Positions 28,569 through 40,610 are shown, numbered from the stretch's first letter. The stretch is DNA of 64,000 bases from Hymenopellis radicata (GCA_015501595.1 JADNRX010000088.1:1-64000), one strand, 5' to 3'. Notes: a model not told the origin generated them from the sequence alone. A program made the numbers and translations.

Positions 28569-30253
28569 ATGTTGCCGGAGCCGTGCTCTACTTGCGGACT
28601 GTTTAGTTTACGAGGTCCCTCAGCCCCTTGGGAGGCGCCTCATTCCCCTCGCGTCTTAGAGCTTCTCAGCGTGAACACCGCCCCGTACGACAGCGAGGTT
28701 GGCGACCTGCGCCGAATGGAGATGCAGTGCTCCGCCTCAGTGGGATGTCTGCAGACGCAGATTGGTAAGGCCGAAGAGACGCTTTCTACGCTCCGGGCCA
28801 TGCACGATGCGGCGTCGGAAAAGCTAGGCGACCTCAAGAACATTCTCCATCCCATACGTTACCTCCCTCGAGACATCCTCGCAGAAATTTTTGTCCTCTG
28901 TACCCCAGTACCAGATGGACGCGACACCTACGTTTGGGACCCATTTGACACCCTCAATCCACGCAATCATCCTTGGAATTTATCACACGTCTCTCGCCGC
29001 TGGAGAGACGTAACACTATCCCTTCCCCGCTTGTGGTCGACAGTATATCTTAATTTCGAGCATTACGAAGCCCTATCCTATAGACAATGCATGTTCAAAA
29101 GCGGGTTGGTGTTTGAAAGGTCTGCTAGTTTGGATCTCGACATAACACTCGAGAGCGGCATCAATGGTATAGAGGAGGATCCTATGATGGGGTTCCTAGA
29201 GACAAGTACGACACGGTGGCGGTCACTACATAGCCGCATTCCGACCTGTTCGTTACAGGCTTTTTCCGGATGCCCGTTCCCATTGTTACAAGAACTTAGC
29301 ATAACCTATGCCGATGGAAGCGGCGGTGATACACTGGTTGATACTTTTTCAAATGCGCCAAACATCGGGACTGTGAATCTTTTCAGCTCCTGGGGCGCCG
29401 AAGAATCACCATCCGTTCTAGGCGCATTTCCTTGGAACCATGTGACGAAGCTGTTATGCCACTCATTTCTATTGGGGAGTGCGTTCCGCTCTGTCCTCGA
29501 GCAAGCGACAGATGTTGAAGACTTCACACTGATGTTCGGTCGTGCCACTGACGATTTCCGCCCGAACGATTTGATCTCACTTCCATCGCTGAAACGCATC
29601 GATATAATGGAAAACGAGGCGGCGGACGAAGTGGGTGCTGTGGCGGCATTCCTCAATATCCTGAGGGCTCCATTACTTCGTCACCTCACGCTCACTTTCG
29701 ACGATAACTATTTCATGTGTTTCACCCCTCTCACTTCACATCCCGACTTTCATCGGATTACAGATCTTTTCATTGACTGTGACATGTCTGCGAAGCCTAG
29801 GCGCCACACTCCGCCGGCAGATGGTGTTACAATGTTGCTCAGGCTCTTACGTCTCATGCACGGTGTAGAACAATTTTAGCTGAAGGACAAAAAAACACTC
29901 TCCGAGTTTTTGCAGTCTCTCGAGGCGAAGAGGAACGCGCATGATGGGATAGTCTTGCCGTCGCTTCAAGAATTGGACCTGCATAGATGTCACATTTACG
30001 ATGCCGAGGAATTTTATCGGGATGCGTTGCTGCTTCTCATTGTTCAGTCGCGCCGTACAAGTACAGTCAATTCGGAGGTACAGTCGACTCGGGCCATTGC
30101 AGTCCCTATTTGTTGACCGGTCTCGTTTTATAGGCTTCTCCTTGTGCCGTCTTGCAACGCTTGATACTCCCCGAAGCTTGGAGGTCGTTCGAGGCGGTCA
30201 ACGCCAACCTACAGGATGTCATGTCCGCTCCGCTACAATTGGTTTTCTGTTGA
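28569..30253 (+). pseudogene. F-box-like family member with a single nonsense codon
   Basis: Same architecture as the minus-strand member at 6.1-7.7 kb: CSTCG in place of CPTCG, ELLSVNTAP, a coiled-coil-like segment, LHPIRYLPRDILAEIF, NHPWNLSHVSRRWRD, then the leucine-rich half. The frame is open for 436 codons and then meets TAG at 29877-29879, in the block that reads EEFELKD in the 42.8 kb paralog. A GAG to TAG change explains it. Translation of the same frame beyond the stop stays homologous (LPSLQELDLHRC), and a last exon after an intron supplies LQRLILPEAWRS, ending at TGA 30251-30253. So one substitution removes roughly the last 100 residues. The truncated protein keeps CSTCG, the coiled coil and the F-box, so it might still be made. 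Confidence 0.8.
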
Positions 30254-30843
30254 GGTTGTCGAATCGCGAGCATGGTTATGGGGAAGAAATTGCAGCAATC
30301 TTTGTAGGTATCGAAGCATGCGGTGGTTCTGGGCGTTTGTCTACCATACTGTACACGTACTTTAACAATCTTGAGCTCTTCTACAACATACACAGCTCGT
30401 CCTTGGCTTATTCCTCGCCGGCCGGTCCGTGATGCGGAGTACATAGTGCGCTCGAGGCCAGCTTCCCGGGCCGTTTTTCCGTAGACAAATTTGACCTCAC
30501 GGACACTTCCTTCCTTGTTTTCCTACAACGAACGCGTCAACTCTGTCCTGCTCTCGTTATCCCTCGGCGAGTAATCCGTGTTAACTGCTCTTCCGGCTCT
30601 GTTACCCTCATTTAGACGCGTACGCTCCAACCTTCAGCTTGGCCTCTTCCAGGCTGGCTGGGTGGACACATATGCTGATTATGCATTTTTCCAGCTCAGA
30701 TACTCCCATCATTAAGACATCTTGTCCATTACAAACTGTTCAAGTAGCCGATGAATCCTTGTGGCCCTTTAGCCATTTTTACTTGGCAAGTGCTGGTTTT
30801 CCCTTTTTGACTCTCGCGACTTGACGCGTTTACCTCGTTAGAG
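30254..30843. other. Intergenic between tandem F-box-like genes
   Basis: No separate gene recognised. It should carry the promoter of the next family member. Confidence 0.35.
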
Positions 30844-32531
30844 ATGTCACAAATATGCTGCCCGACATGTGGCGTCCTCAGAACAGAACCCTCGTTGATT
30901 GATACACCGTCTTCGCCACGCGTTGTAGAGCTGCTCTCCGTCAACACTCCTCCGCGAGATGATGCTGAAATCAACGATTTACGTCGAATGGTACAGGAGT
31001 CCTCAGCGCTCGTGGAATCTCTTCAGGACCAGCTCAAGACAGCCCAGGAAACAGTCTCCACTCTCCAAGCCTTGCGCGATAACACGGTACGTCGGCTTGT
31101 CGACGTCAAAAATATTCTTCATCCCATCCGGTCGCTTCCCCAAGACCTTCTTGCCGAAATCTTTCCCCTTTGCACCCCAATCATAGATGAAACAATGCGC
31201 GACTTTGACGAATATGACCCGGAATTCGATACACTTTGTCCTCACAACCACCCTTGGAACTTATCCCATGTCTGCCGCAGGTGGCGAAAGACTGCGCTTG
31301 CTCTCCCCCGTCTCTGGTCCACGATATATCTCAATTTCGGACAATACGGAAATCTAACGAACCGGCAATGCGTCTACAAGGGCAGCCTGTTGTTTGAGCG
31401 GTCCGCCAATATGGACCTCTCAATGAATCTCGGTGGCGGGGAAGAGGGCATCGTTGATCACCCTTTAACGGGATTCCTAGAAGCGAGCGCACCGCGCTGG
31501 AGGACTCTGAACGTGCATCTGCCATCGTGGTCTTTACAATCCTTCTCAGGATGGGAATTCCCAATGCTGCGAGAGCTTGGTATCGGGTACCAGGGTGGGA
31601 CCGACAGCACCGACTACTACATCGACATCTTCAGGAATGTTGCAAACGTGAGGACGCTCAGTTTCTACCACACTTCTGGCCCAGACGAGTCCTACACTAT
31701 AGTCGGTCCCTTTCCTTGGAGCATAGTGACCAAGCTATCGTGCTATTCATATACGGCGGAGCACAAGTTCATGTCAATCCTTGAGCGTTCGACTGGCCTT
31801 GAAGAGTTGACGATGAAGATTGGCATGGTTTACGTCAATGTTGCTATGGACCTAGTGGTTTCTCTTCCGATGCTCCAACGCATTGATATAACCGAGTATC
31901 TCGATGGCTGTCCGGGCACTTTGGCGGAGTTCCTTCATCACTTGCGCGTTCCGTCCATTCGACAACTCGCGCTCACCTTTCCCGCACATTTCATCTGTTT
32001 CCAGCCTTACCTTTGTTCGCACCCTGATCTCCGTCGCGTCACAAGTCTGCAGATTGAATGCTCCATGGGTCTGATTCCTGAAGGGGAAGATTATGCAGGA
32101 TGGGACTATATTGGAGGCACAAAGACGCTGCTCAACATTCTTAGCCCTTATGACCGGGGTGGAATACTTTCAGTTGAAGGACGAGGTTTCTACAGAATTT
32201 CTCAATGGCCTTGTCGCGAAGGGATGGGTGAAAGGAACTACACTCTTGCCATCTTTGCGCACGTTGGATCTTCACGAATGCACCTTTGTCAACAGCGCTG
32301 ATGCCCGCAATTCACTGTTGCGCATCGCCGAGTCGCGAGGCTGTAGGGCGCGTGTAGACCCCGACTTAGTAAGTCTCATTGTCTCGTTTTTCCTTGCTGA
32401 TCTGAGCCTTACAGACTCGTCCTTGTGCCCTGCTTGGAAGGATTGAGCTTCCCAGCAACCTGTTCGGCAATACTTCAGGTCTCCACGAGCAATGGACAAC
32501 CATCTCAATGGAAGTCGAAGTAGTGAGATAA
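30844..32531 (+). pseudogene. F-box-like family member with a late frameshift
   Basis: ATG 30844 begins MSQICCPTCGVL, then VELLSVNTPP, a coiled-coil-like segment, LHPIRSLPQDLLAEIF, NHPWNLSHVCRRWR and the leucine-rich half, open to codon 485. At about 32146-32150 (CTTAGCCCTTATGACC) the expected frame moves by one base. Before it the sequence matches the family up to LLNILSP; after it the matching frame is MTGVEYFQLKDE, then LPSLRTLDLHECTF and, across an intron, a last exon CALLGRIELP ending at TAA 32529-32531. One extra T explains the shift. Tandem to, and about 590 bp downstream of, the 28.6 kb copy. Confidence 0.8.
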
Positions 32532-32884
32532 CGAAACATTGTCTTACTTTCGTAACATTTGTGAAGAATTGTCACTCGGATTTCCTACGATTCGGATGAT
32601 AGAAGTCCAAGCGTGTCGGGCTGGCTACTCCTCGTATAGCTTGCGTATACGGTATAGCGTTATTGCCTCGGCGCGGCATGTCGGAGTTCAAAATATGTAG
32701 ATCTGAACGCTCGCGTTTTTCTTCGACTTACCGCCACAACAACGATCTATAGTTGTAAGTGACGAGTTTCAAGTCCGAGTTCTCAATTTGAAACCTTTGC
32801 AGCGCGTGGAAAAGAAACCTTGCCGGTGATGACAGACAGGTTGCCGAGCCAACTCATTCGCGCCGCTCACATTCGTCTTCCACG
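32532..32884. other. Upstream region of the FAD oxidoreductase
   Basis: Intergenic, about 350 bp. No exon recognised; probably the promoter and 5' UTR of the following gene. Confidence 0.35.
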
Positions 32885-34491
32885 GTGAGGATGGGTACCC
32901 TCCTTTCCAAAATACGCTTGACTTTTGAGACGCTGCGCCAACTTGCTGCGTCCTACAATGAGCTCGACAAGAAGCTCTCCTTGTCTCCTGGGCTCCCCTT
33001 GCCCAATCCCCTGACACCATTCTGGGCCAGCCCACCCTCTCCGCTGGCGCGACACGGCGCAGAAGACTGCTTGCCGACGTCTGCGGATGTGGTCATCATT
33101 GGGTCTGGAATAGCCGGGACCTCTTTTGCACGGGAGTTCCTCGATAAGTTACATATGCGTGGGAAGGAGCACACCGTTGTGATGCTTGAAGCGCGAGACG
33201 TATGCTCGGGCGCAACAGCGCGGAACGGTGGGCATATTACGCCACAGTTGTACCATGCCTATCAGGAACTGGAAAAGGATGTTGGGGTGGAGACAGCCAA
33301 GCGCATCATCAGGTTTCGGCGGGCACATCTACAGGCACTATCGCGCGTCGCAGAAGAGGAGGGGCTTTCGGCGTACAGTCAATGCCGAGAGGTTGACACG
33401 TATGATGCCTTCTTTGAGCTCTCCGTGTTCGAGAGTATGAAACTGAAACTGGAATACTTTTTGAAAGCGATGCCGGAGGAGAATGGATTGTGGGAAGTGC
33501 TGGAAGGACCTGAGGCTCTATCTGACTTGCAGCTTTGCGACAGAGTATGCGGCGCTATCAAGACAAATGGCGGTGCAATACATCCTTATCGTCTAGTCAC
33601 TGGCATCCTCGCGCGCTTGCTGAAGTCATATCCTTCGTGAGGAGCTGTGTTCTTGTTTCCATCATCTTTCTAATCTTATTGCCTAGATTCAAACTATACA
33701 CCCACACACCGTGTACCGACATTGAATGCTCTGCTGGCTTATATACGGTCGTCACCACACGCGGTACGATAACCGCTAAACACATCGTGCATGCGAGTAA
33801 TGCCTGGACGTCACATCTCGTCAAGCCCATGCGGCGCAAGATTGTTCCCTTGCGCGGCCATATGACAGCACAGCGTCCAGGTACTGGCTTAGGCCATGTC
33901 CTTGCCCGCGACAATACCTCCCATTCAACGGCTACGCAAGGGTCGAGCTGGCTGGGAACGCGCTCCTTTGTTTTCTATTATTCAACGAACGAAGACAAAT
34001 GGGATTATCTTACCCAACAACCTCAGACGCCCTCTTCAAGCTTTGGTAAAACTCCTCATGCAGAATTCATGTTCGGCGCTGGTGTCGCCGCCGAGCTTGG
34101 AGGATCCGCCTTCTTCGATGCCATCGGATGTGTCGACGACCGATCTATGCACTTTCCGACCCAGGCGTACCTTGGAGGCGCACTTGCGACGTACTTTGGT
34201 GAGCACTGGGGTGGAGAAAGCACAGAAGACGAACAGGATTCGCAGTTTGAGGCAGGCAGGGTGAAGAAGGCGTGGAGTGGGATATTGGGTATATCGGCGG
34301 ATATGATGCCGTGGGTAGGGAAACTTCCTAGCAAGATTTCTGGGAGACCGACTTTCGAAGACCACGCGGAGTGGATCGTGGCGGGGTTTACTGGAGAGGG
34401 GATGACGCATGCCTGGATCAGTGGCAAGGCACTGGCGTCGATGATTCTCGGACGAGAAGAGGAGGAAAAAGTTCTCGACTTGGTTTCCTGA
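32885..34491 (+). CDS. FAD-dependent oxidoreductase (DAO family)
   Basis: Flavoenzyme of the D-amino-acid-oxidase/glycine-oxidase-like fold. ATG 32885 (or 32891, two codons later) starts MGTLLSKIRLTFETLRQL. The dinucleotide-binding motif is VVIIGSGIAGTSFARE, followed by VMLEARDVCSGATARNGGHI, the flavin-contacting region typical of the family, and HPYRLVTGILARLL. One intron (about 33639-33686) separates the second exon, which contains IVHASNAWTSHL, KIVPLRGHM, WSGILGISADMMPWVG and the C-terminal FAD-contact region WIVAGFTGEGMTHAWISGKA. Stop TGA 34489-34491. About 510 residues, undamaged. The substrate is unknown. The retrotransposon begins only 131 bp past the stop. Confidence 0.85.
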
Positions 34492-34622
34492 GGTATATCG
34501 AGCGACGGAGAAAAGGTGGAAGAGAGCAAAGCTTGAAGACCGCATCTGAATCCTCTCGTGTACGTTGATATGCAAATACAATCAATCTGATTGACTGGAA
34601 CCAGCATTAGCCTTGAGCGAAA

Positions 34623-34799
34623 GAAATGGGAGCCCCGAGGAGGCTGGCGCGGGTAGGGGGAATCGGGGCGACGTTTCACGCGGCTGGCAATAGGCACGTG
34701 ATCCCGGGTTTCCTCTTTCCGTCCTCCCACCATCTAGAAAGCCTCCAGCATCGCCAACGCGACTTTCCCGCGTCGTTGAGCAACTCTTCTTTTTCTTTG
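34623..34799 (+). repeat. Split direct repeat A1
   Basis: Starts GAAATGGGAGCCCCGAGG and ends at TTTTTCTTTG. It differs from A2 at only a handful of positions over 177 bp. This is the left terminus of the element and probably carries its promoter. Confidence 0.9.
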
Positions 34800-34899
34800 G
34801 CTTTGGAAAGTCGGCGTCAGCCCTTACAGGTCCTTCCAGCTAGGCGGGACGACGTACGACTCGGACGACGACGGAGCTTGTTCGCTTCCCATTTTCACA

Positions 34900-37800
34900 A
34901 TGGCGCCGAGGAATCCTAAGGCTCCCGAACCCCAGACTCGCAGCCTGCGCTCTACCAACACCTTATCGGGCCAATCAGGCAGTCTGGATGGGGAACTGTG
35001 GCAAGAACTGGGCAAAGCCACCCGTCGCAGGCGTCCGGGCGTTACCTTGGACGACGCGGTGCGCAGCTTCGGAGGCATAGAAAACGTCAGCCCGAGAGAT
35101 GATATCGAGGAAGCAGACGCTCCGGAGCCCAGCGACGCGCTGGATGACATCGAGGACGCAGACACCTTTTCGCAGCCGGCGCATCGGGAGGCGCCGAGTT
35201 CCAGCCCTCCACGAGCGTCGGGCTCAGGATGGAGTTTCACACCGTTCGAGCCTTCGGCGTCGTCCGCGCCAGCCCAATCGCGCTCAGTCCGTTTCGCGCA
35301 GGAAGAGACGGGGACAAACCAGTCTACCTTGGCCCCGTCTCCGATTATAGTCACGTCCGGCTACGAGCCAGCGTCGTGGTCGGTGAAGTCGCCTTCGAAT
35401 CAAGGTCATCCGCCTGGGACTCAGGAGACGCTGCGGCGAGCTCACTGGGAACTGGAAGGACCACCTTCGGTTCCGCGACGAATCCGGCCGCGACAAAGAC
35501 GTCCGGCACGTTCAGGCCAGCGACCACATTTGGTCTTAAGGCGGCAGTTTCCCCTGCCTCTGCAGCCTTTCGCGCAGCAGCAATTCAGTCAGGTTAGTGC
35601 GCCTGCAGTTTCCTGGGGCCTCACGCGCTTTCCGCTCCCACGAAGCTAACCCGCGTCCAGGTTTATTCGCGAACCACAAGGAACAGATCGTGGAAGTCCC
35701 ACCTTACAAGGAGCCCAGGTTTGGAGGGTTTGGCGTGTTTGGAGCCCCCCAACGTACGCAGACGGGCCCAAAGTCAGGTATGAGCCAGGCGGTTCGGGAG
35801 TGACGAGTAGCTCACCCCAAAGCCACAGGCGGGACCACAGAGATTCCTCGGACGACGTTCGTCGCAGACCCGCCGCTAGTTCCTAAGGCAAGGGTTCCCC
35901 CTCCCCAAGCTCAGACTCAGACGCTGCCGGCGGACAAGCCGAAGGTGGCCAAGGAGCGCGAGGAACCACGACGAACACAGACAGAGCAGCCGCCGCCCCA
36001 GACGCAGACAGAACCACTCCCGCCGCCAGTCCAGACACCAAAGCCGGCGAAGGAGAAGGCGGCGAAGAAGACTCCGAAGGCGAAGAAGCCGGCGACGCCA
36101 GCGACACGCCCGAACACCAGAGCGGCGGCGAAGGACGCGGCTCCAGAGACACAGGCGGAGCAGCAGCCGGTCAAGCAGCCGGAGTCGACCCTCCCCTCTC
36201 GTCATCTCCCAACTGGCGCGAAGCAGTGGGGATGGGGAGACGGACCCCCACAGCACAGAAATGGGGTCGAGGTTTCCAGGGAAGAGGCACGTTGGTTCGA
36301 TTACATTGCTGAACCAACATTTACCCTGGCCATGCAGCAGGCTACCAACCCGTCGCTGGAAGAAAGAAGACGCATCCTCCGCGAGCGGGCGGAGGCCCAG
36401 AACCAGCCTCAGCGCCCCAACCAGCAGTTTCTGGATCCCGAACTAGCGAAGCGAGAGCAGCAGCTACGGGAGGCGCTAGCCCACGAACACCGCGAGGAAG
36501 CTCGAGCGACGGCGAAGTGGGAGAAGGACAGGATGGACGCAGTCGCGGGGCAGCAGGAGACCATTCGCCTCCTGGAGGAGGAGCTAAAGATCCTGAAGGA
36601 CAAAGCGACTCGCCGTGCGAAGGAGGAGACGGCCGAAGAGAGGCGCCGGAGCGAGCCTCCCCCAGTCCAGCTGACCAGATCCCAGCCTCAGCCGGAACCG
36701 GACTCAGACTACAGTTCAGGCGAGGAAGAGGCGCCGGTAGAGAACATCTCCCCAGCAGATACAGGGCCGATTGTTTTCACCTCGGAGAAGGATCTGGACA
36801 AAGCCCTCCGCGCGATGGGCTACTGCAAACTCAGCGAGCGAAGAAAGCGCTCAGGCTCCTCCACCAAAGCGACGAAGTCCCCCTCGCAGAAGAAGTTGAA
36901 GGCTGCGGAGACAGCAAGCCCTAGAGCCGCCTCCTCGTCTTCAAAACACGCGCGCTCCCCAGCAGCAGACAAGGAGCCCTCCCTCGAGCCGGGAAAGAAG
37001 CGACGACTGGCGGCAGTGGACGACGCATCCTCAGAAGCCAGCACGGCCATCCCAGCATATCTGATAAAGATCCTGGCGGACGGATGGTCAGAACCCATTC
37101 GCTTCTCAGAGTTCACCGCGGAGGCCGTGCGCGGCAGACAGACGTCGCGATCTAGCCAGGGACACGAACGCGCTCCGGTTCAACACGATATCCGGAGAGA
37201 TGGAGATAAAGAAAGGTTCAGTGAAGAACGGAGTCTCAGACCTGGTCCTCGACAAGCTGCCGTGGCTGGACGGTTCTGGAAAGTTCTGCGACGGAGTAGA
37301 GAAGTACTACGTTCGCAAGCCGTGCAACATGGACCTGCCAGATGGGCCGGAACTCGCGAATCAGTTCCGGACCATCCTGAAGACGCTCACGAGCAAGTCG
37401 GAATGGACGAGCGACTCCCCGCACGGCTTCATGGTGATAAAGATGTACATGGAGACGGTGTTAGCCACCTTCTGGCGCTCGAACCTAGCAGTCGACGTAT
37501 CCATATTCGGTCAACAGGTGTGGGCGGACTGCCACACGCAGGAGTGGATGAATAAGGAGCGCAGGGAAAAGGCCAAGGCGGCGGCACCTGCCGCAGCGCC
37601 ACAGTCTTCCTTTCGCCAGAAACAGACGAGTCAGAAAACCTCGGCCCCAAGTTCCCAGTCAGCCGGCTCCCAGTCGACAGCCGCTAGTACCGCGAAGAAG
37701 GACAAGTGCTGCTGGTGCGGGTCGTGGGACCATATCTGGAAGAACTGTCCAGGAGGACCCGGTCTCCACTGCCACAAGAATTCCGCAGGATACTGGGTCG

Positions 37801-37949
37801 ATGCCAAGGGCGCACAGTACTGCCTCGGCCACAACTCCAACGTGGGATGCAAGCGCGAGGCCAGAGGAAAGGGTTGCGACGTTTTCTTCGCCCACAGTTG
37901 CTCGCTTTGTGGAAGTCGATCCCACGGAGCGCAGGACTGCTCCAAGTAG
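34900..37949 (+). pseudogene. Gag-like ORF of the Ngaro/PAT-type element
   Basis: ATG 34900 starts MAPRNPKAPEPQTRS. The product is Pro/Glu/Lys/Ala-rich and disordered, with a long charged coiled-coil region (36420-36650), and ends in a Cys/His-rich zinc-knuckle-like segment CCWCGSWDHIWKNC (about 37708), then CSLCGSRSHGAQDC before TAG 37947-37949. These knuckles suggest RNA binding. The reading frame changes near 35400 and near 37130 without good splice sites. Two further changes near 35597-35660 and 35778-35826 fit short introns. I infer a gag gene now broken by one or two indels. Confidence 0.65.
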
Positions 37950-37969
37950 GGGGCGGGAGGAGGGGGGAG

Positions 37970-38385
37970 TAGAGCATGCCACGAGTCTAAACCCGGGTCT
38001 GGCGGGTCGAGTTTGCGCGAGTTTGCATATCCGAAGTCCGGACTTGCGACTTGTCTCAAACTCGCGAGTCGCGGGTCTAAAACTCGCGAGTTTGCGAGTT
38101 TTTGACGAGTTTTGAGCTATAACCCACTCATATCCCCTTCAACTGAGGTCAAACTAGTGCAAACATCATCTCTACAGCCTATTGCAACTCTGTTGGATCA
38201 TATTCATATGTATAACACAGTTTATATGCATAATATTATATCTTAACTGACTACCGGAACCTGCGCAAGTACTTGCAGAATCCTTCAACCTCAAACCTGC
38301 GACTTGCGCGAACCCGGGTCGCGAGTCGCGAGTCGCAGGTTACCTGTGAGTTACCTGCGCTGGCCGAAACTCGTGGCATGCTCTA
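37970..38385. mobile_element. hAT-type MITE (416 bp), nested in the retrotransposon
   Basis: Perfect 17 bp terminal inverted repeats, TAGAGCATGCCACGAGT at the left and its reverse complement at the right. An exact 8 bp direct duplication GGGGGGAG flanks the element at 37962-37969 and 38386-38393. An 8 bp duplication with a TIR beginning T/CAG is characteristic of hAT elements. The ends are rich in repeated CTCGCGAGT/ACTCGCGAG motifs, and the middle is AT-rich and noncoding. It interrupts the start region of the RT frame just after the gag stop. Confidence 0.88.
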
Positions 38386-38806
38386 GGGGGGAGGAGCGGT
38401 GGGCGCGGAGGAGGAGGGAGGAGGCGCCGGAGAGGAGGAAGAGGAGGACCTCTTTCCTATCGTTACGCCGTTCAAGGCGGATGCGTGGGAAGAGGAGCTA
38501 CGCCTGGCGGGAGTGCTCGACGAATTCGCCGACATCCCCAAGGGTATCAGAGAAGGTTTCTCCCTAGGATTGGGAGCCTTCGAGCTAGATCGCACATCTG
38601 TGCCACCGAACCATGCAAAGCTTCCAGAACACATTCAATTCATTCAAGATCAGTATGCATCAGACATAGAAATGGGGAGGCTGTCGAGGGGATTTCACCC
38701 CAGAGAGCTCGAAGAGAAGATAGGTACGCAAGTGCACGTACGGTAACGCGCACGAAGCTGAGGCGTTTCCTCTACAGGGTTTTTCCGCACAGCACCAATG
38801 AACGTA

Positions 38807-39039
38807 CTGTACACTTTAATTCAATTCGTCGGTCACGGGTCACGGATGACCCGAAATCGACGAAAAGTCACAGCTGTCACAGCGAAAATCATGAAAAAGT
38901 CTCCGGCGGGGCCCCCGCCAGCCTCCCGCCGCAGCTCCGCCGCGGCGGCAATTACTATATATGGTAATTCGTCGAAACCATATTTTCGTCGGACCGGTCA
39001 CAGGTCACATGGGCCGACGAATTGAATGAAAGTCTACAG
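38807..39039. mobile_element. Tc1/mariner-like MITE (233 bp), nested in the RT gene
   Basis: The terminal inverted repeats match at 24 of 26 positions; the left end starts CTGTACACTTTAATTCAATT. The element is flanked by the dinucleotide TA at 38805-38806 and 39040-39041. Removing the element and one TA restores a single GTA valine codon and a continuous RT frame. The interior is GC-rich and noncoding, with another inverted pair of GTCAC motifs just inside the ends. Confidence 0.88.
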
Positions 39040-40610
39040 TAATCGAGCGCCCGTCTTCCGACGGCAAGAAATCGAAACTGCGCATTACTACAGACCATTC
39101 ATTTCCGCATGTACCGTTACCTCCAGAAATCAAAGAACAGATTACGCAGCGCCTGGAAAGCGAGAATCCGACATCAGAACCGAAAATCAAGATAAATCCA
39201 GAAACAGTGTCAATAAACGCGCTGATAGACGCGGACGATTTCCCGTGCCAATGGGGCACCTTCTCGGAGTGCTATATGCTCGTCGCGCAGGCAGTCGAAG
39301 GGACGCAGGTTGCTACCTTCGACGTGAAATCGGCCTTCAGGAACGTCCCAGTACACCCAAGCGAGAGGTGCTTCACAGCCGCCCTCATAGGAGCTCTCGT
39401 CCATCTAAACCCGAATCTCGACTTTGGCGGTTGCTCGTCGCCCGGCATTTTCGGCCGCATAGCAGACGCAATGGTCCACATCTTGCGGCGGTGGGGAGTA
39501 CAGGCCCTCCTGAAATGGGTAGACGACTTCATCTTCTTCAGATGGCCGAAGAGGAGGCTGGAGGACGGAACCTTCGAATACAGCTACGACGCCGAGATCA
39601 TATGGCAGGCGGCGGAGAAGGTCGGCTGGCCATGGGCGCCGGAGAAGTTCAAGCCATTCGCGCCCGACTTCACCTACATTGGGTTCGACTGGGATACCGT
39701 CGAGCACACGGTGCAGCTGCCCCAGGGAAAGAAAGACAAGTACAGAGGGAAGATCCAGCCGTTCCGCGTCGTCAAGGCGAAGATGACGAAGAAGCAGGCC
39801 GAGTCAATAGCCGGTACCCTCAACCACGTCTGCCTGGTCTGCAAAGAGGGCCGATCCCGCATGCCGTCCATCTACAGATTCAGGGCGAGCTTCAAGGACA
39901 GCACGCCAGCGTTTCTCTCACATACCATTCCGAAAGAGATGGCAGAAGATCTCGAATGGTGGTGGCAGAAGCTGGGAGAAGAGTTCGTCGGCTTGAAATG
40001 CGTAGTCCCTACGGAGCCGAACGAAGACATTGTCCTCCTCGTGGACGCATCCACGTCGTGGGGCATCGGACTCATGCTCAACGGAAAGTGGCTGGCATGG
40101 AAGTTCAAGGCAGGATGGAAGTCGGACGGCAGAGAGATAGGCTGGGCGGAGATGGTCGCAATCGACCTAGCGCTTCGCACTCTCAAGGCAGCGGGTTTCC
40201 GTGACGTTCACGTACGCATCCGTTCAGACAACCAAGGGGTAATTGGCGCGCTCCGCGCAGGGTACTCCAGAGGCAAGCAACAGAACGATATCCTACGGAG
40301 GATCGTCAGCCAGATGCAGGACACCGGAATATGGCTGACTCCAGTGTACATCAACACGAAGGAGAACCCAGCGGATGCCCCGTCGCGAGGAGAATTTGGC
40401 ACCAGAAAGGATTTGCTTTGCACGCCGCCGAAGGTCCCTTACTATTTAAAACCTTACGTAGAAAATTCCGTAGCATTTAGCGACATACCAGCATAGAGAG
40501 TACAAATAGAGAGCACCAGTTACAACGCCAGTAACAAGAAAGTGTCATAGAGATCTGGCGACCTAAGGTTAGGGTCAACTAAACCTGGACACCTACTATC
40601 ACCATCCTAC

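Larger units (their letters stand above)
37801..40496 (+). pseudogene. Reverse transcriptase/RNase H, interrupted by two MITEs
   Basis: Once both MITEs are disregarded, the frame runs from about 37801, overlapping the end of gag in the +1 frame, to TAG 40494-40496. RT blocks: LDEFADIPKGIREGFSLG, LPEHIQFIQDQYASDIE, then after a 54 bp intron (38724-38777) FFRTAPMNV, SKLRITTDHSFP, VATFDVKSAFRNVPV (first catalytic Asp) and the active site KWVDDF (39513-39530), a variant of YxDD. RNase H follows: VLLVDASTSWGIGL, WAEMVAIDLAL, RIRSDNQGVIGALRAG, NPADAPSRG. The core domains are free of stops. The MITE at 37970 and the one at 38807 both sit inside coding sequence, so the protein cannot be made as such. 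Confidence 0.8.

Noticed and set aside
26273..34491. A possible metabolic cluster (hydroxylase, oxidoreductase, nearby MFS and ABC)
   Set aside because: The genes are separated by F-box-like genes, no core biosynthetic enzyme is present, and no shared regulation is visible.
34492..34622. A target-site duplication around the 34.6 kb element
   Set aside because: Only the GAAA tetramer is shared, and it also occurs at the internal B1/A2 joint, so it is a crossover core rather than a duplication.
37970..38385. Reading the CTCGCGAGT-rich block as a CRISPR or regulatory array
   Set aside because: The TIRs and 8 bp target duplication explain it as a MITE, and the spacing of the motifs is irregular.
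39026..40204. A 392-codon frame overlapping the RT
   Set aside because: Arg/Gly-rich translation typical of an out-of-frame reading of GC-rich coding DNA. The RT/RNase H motifs are all in the other frame.
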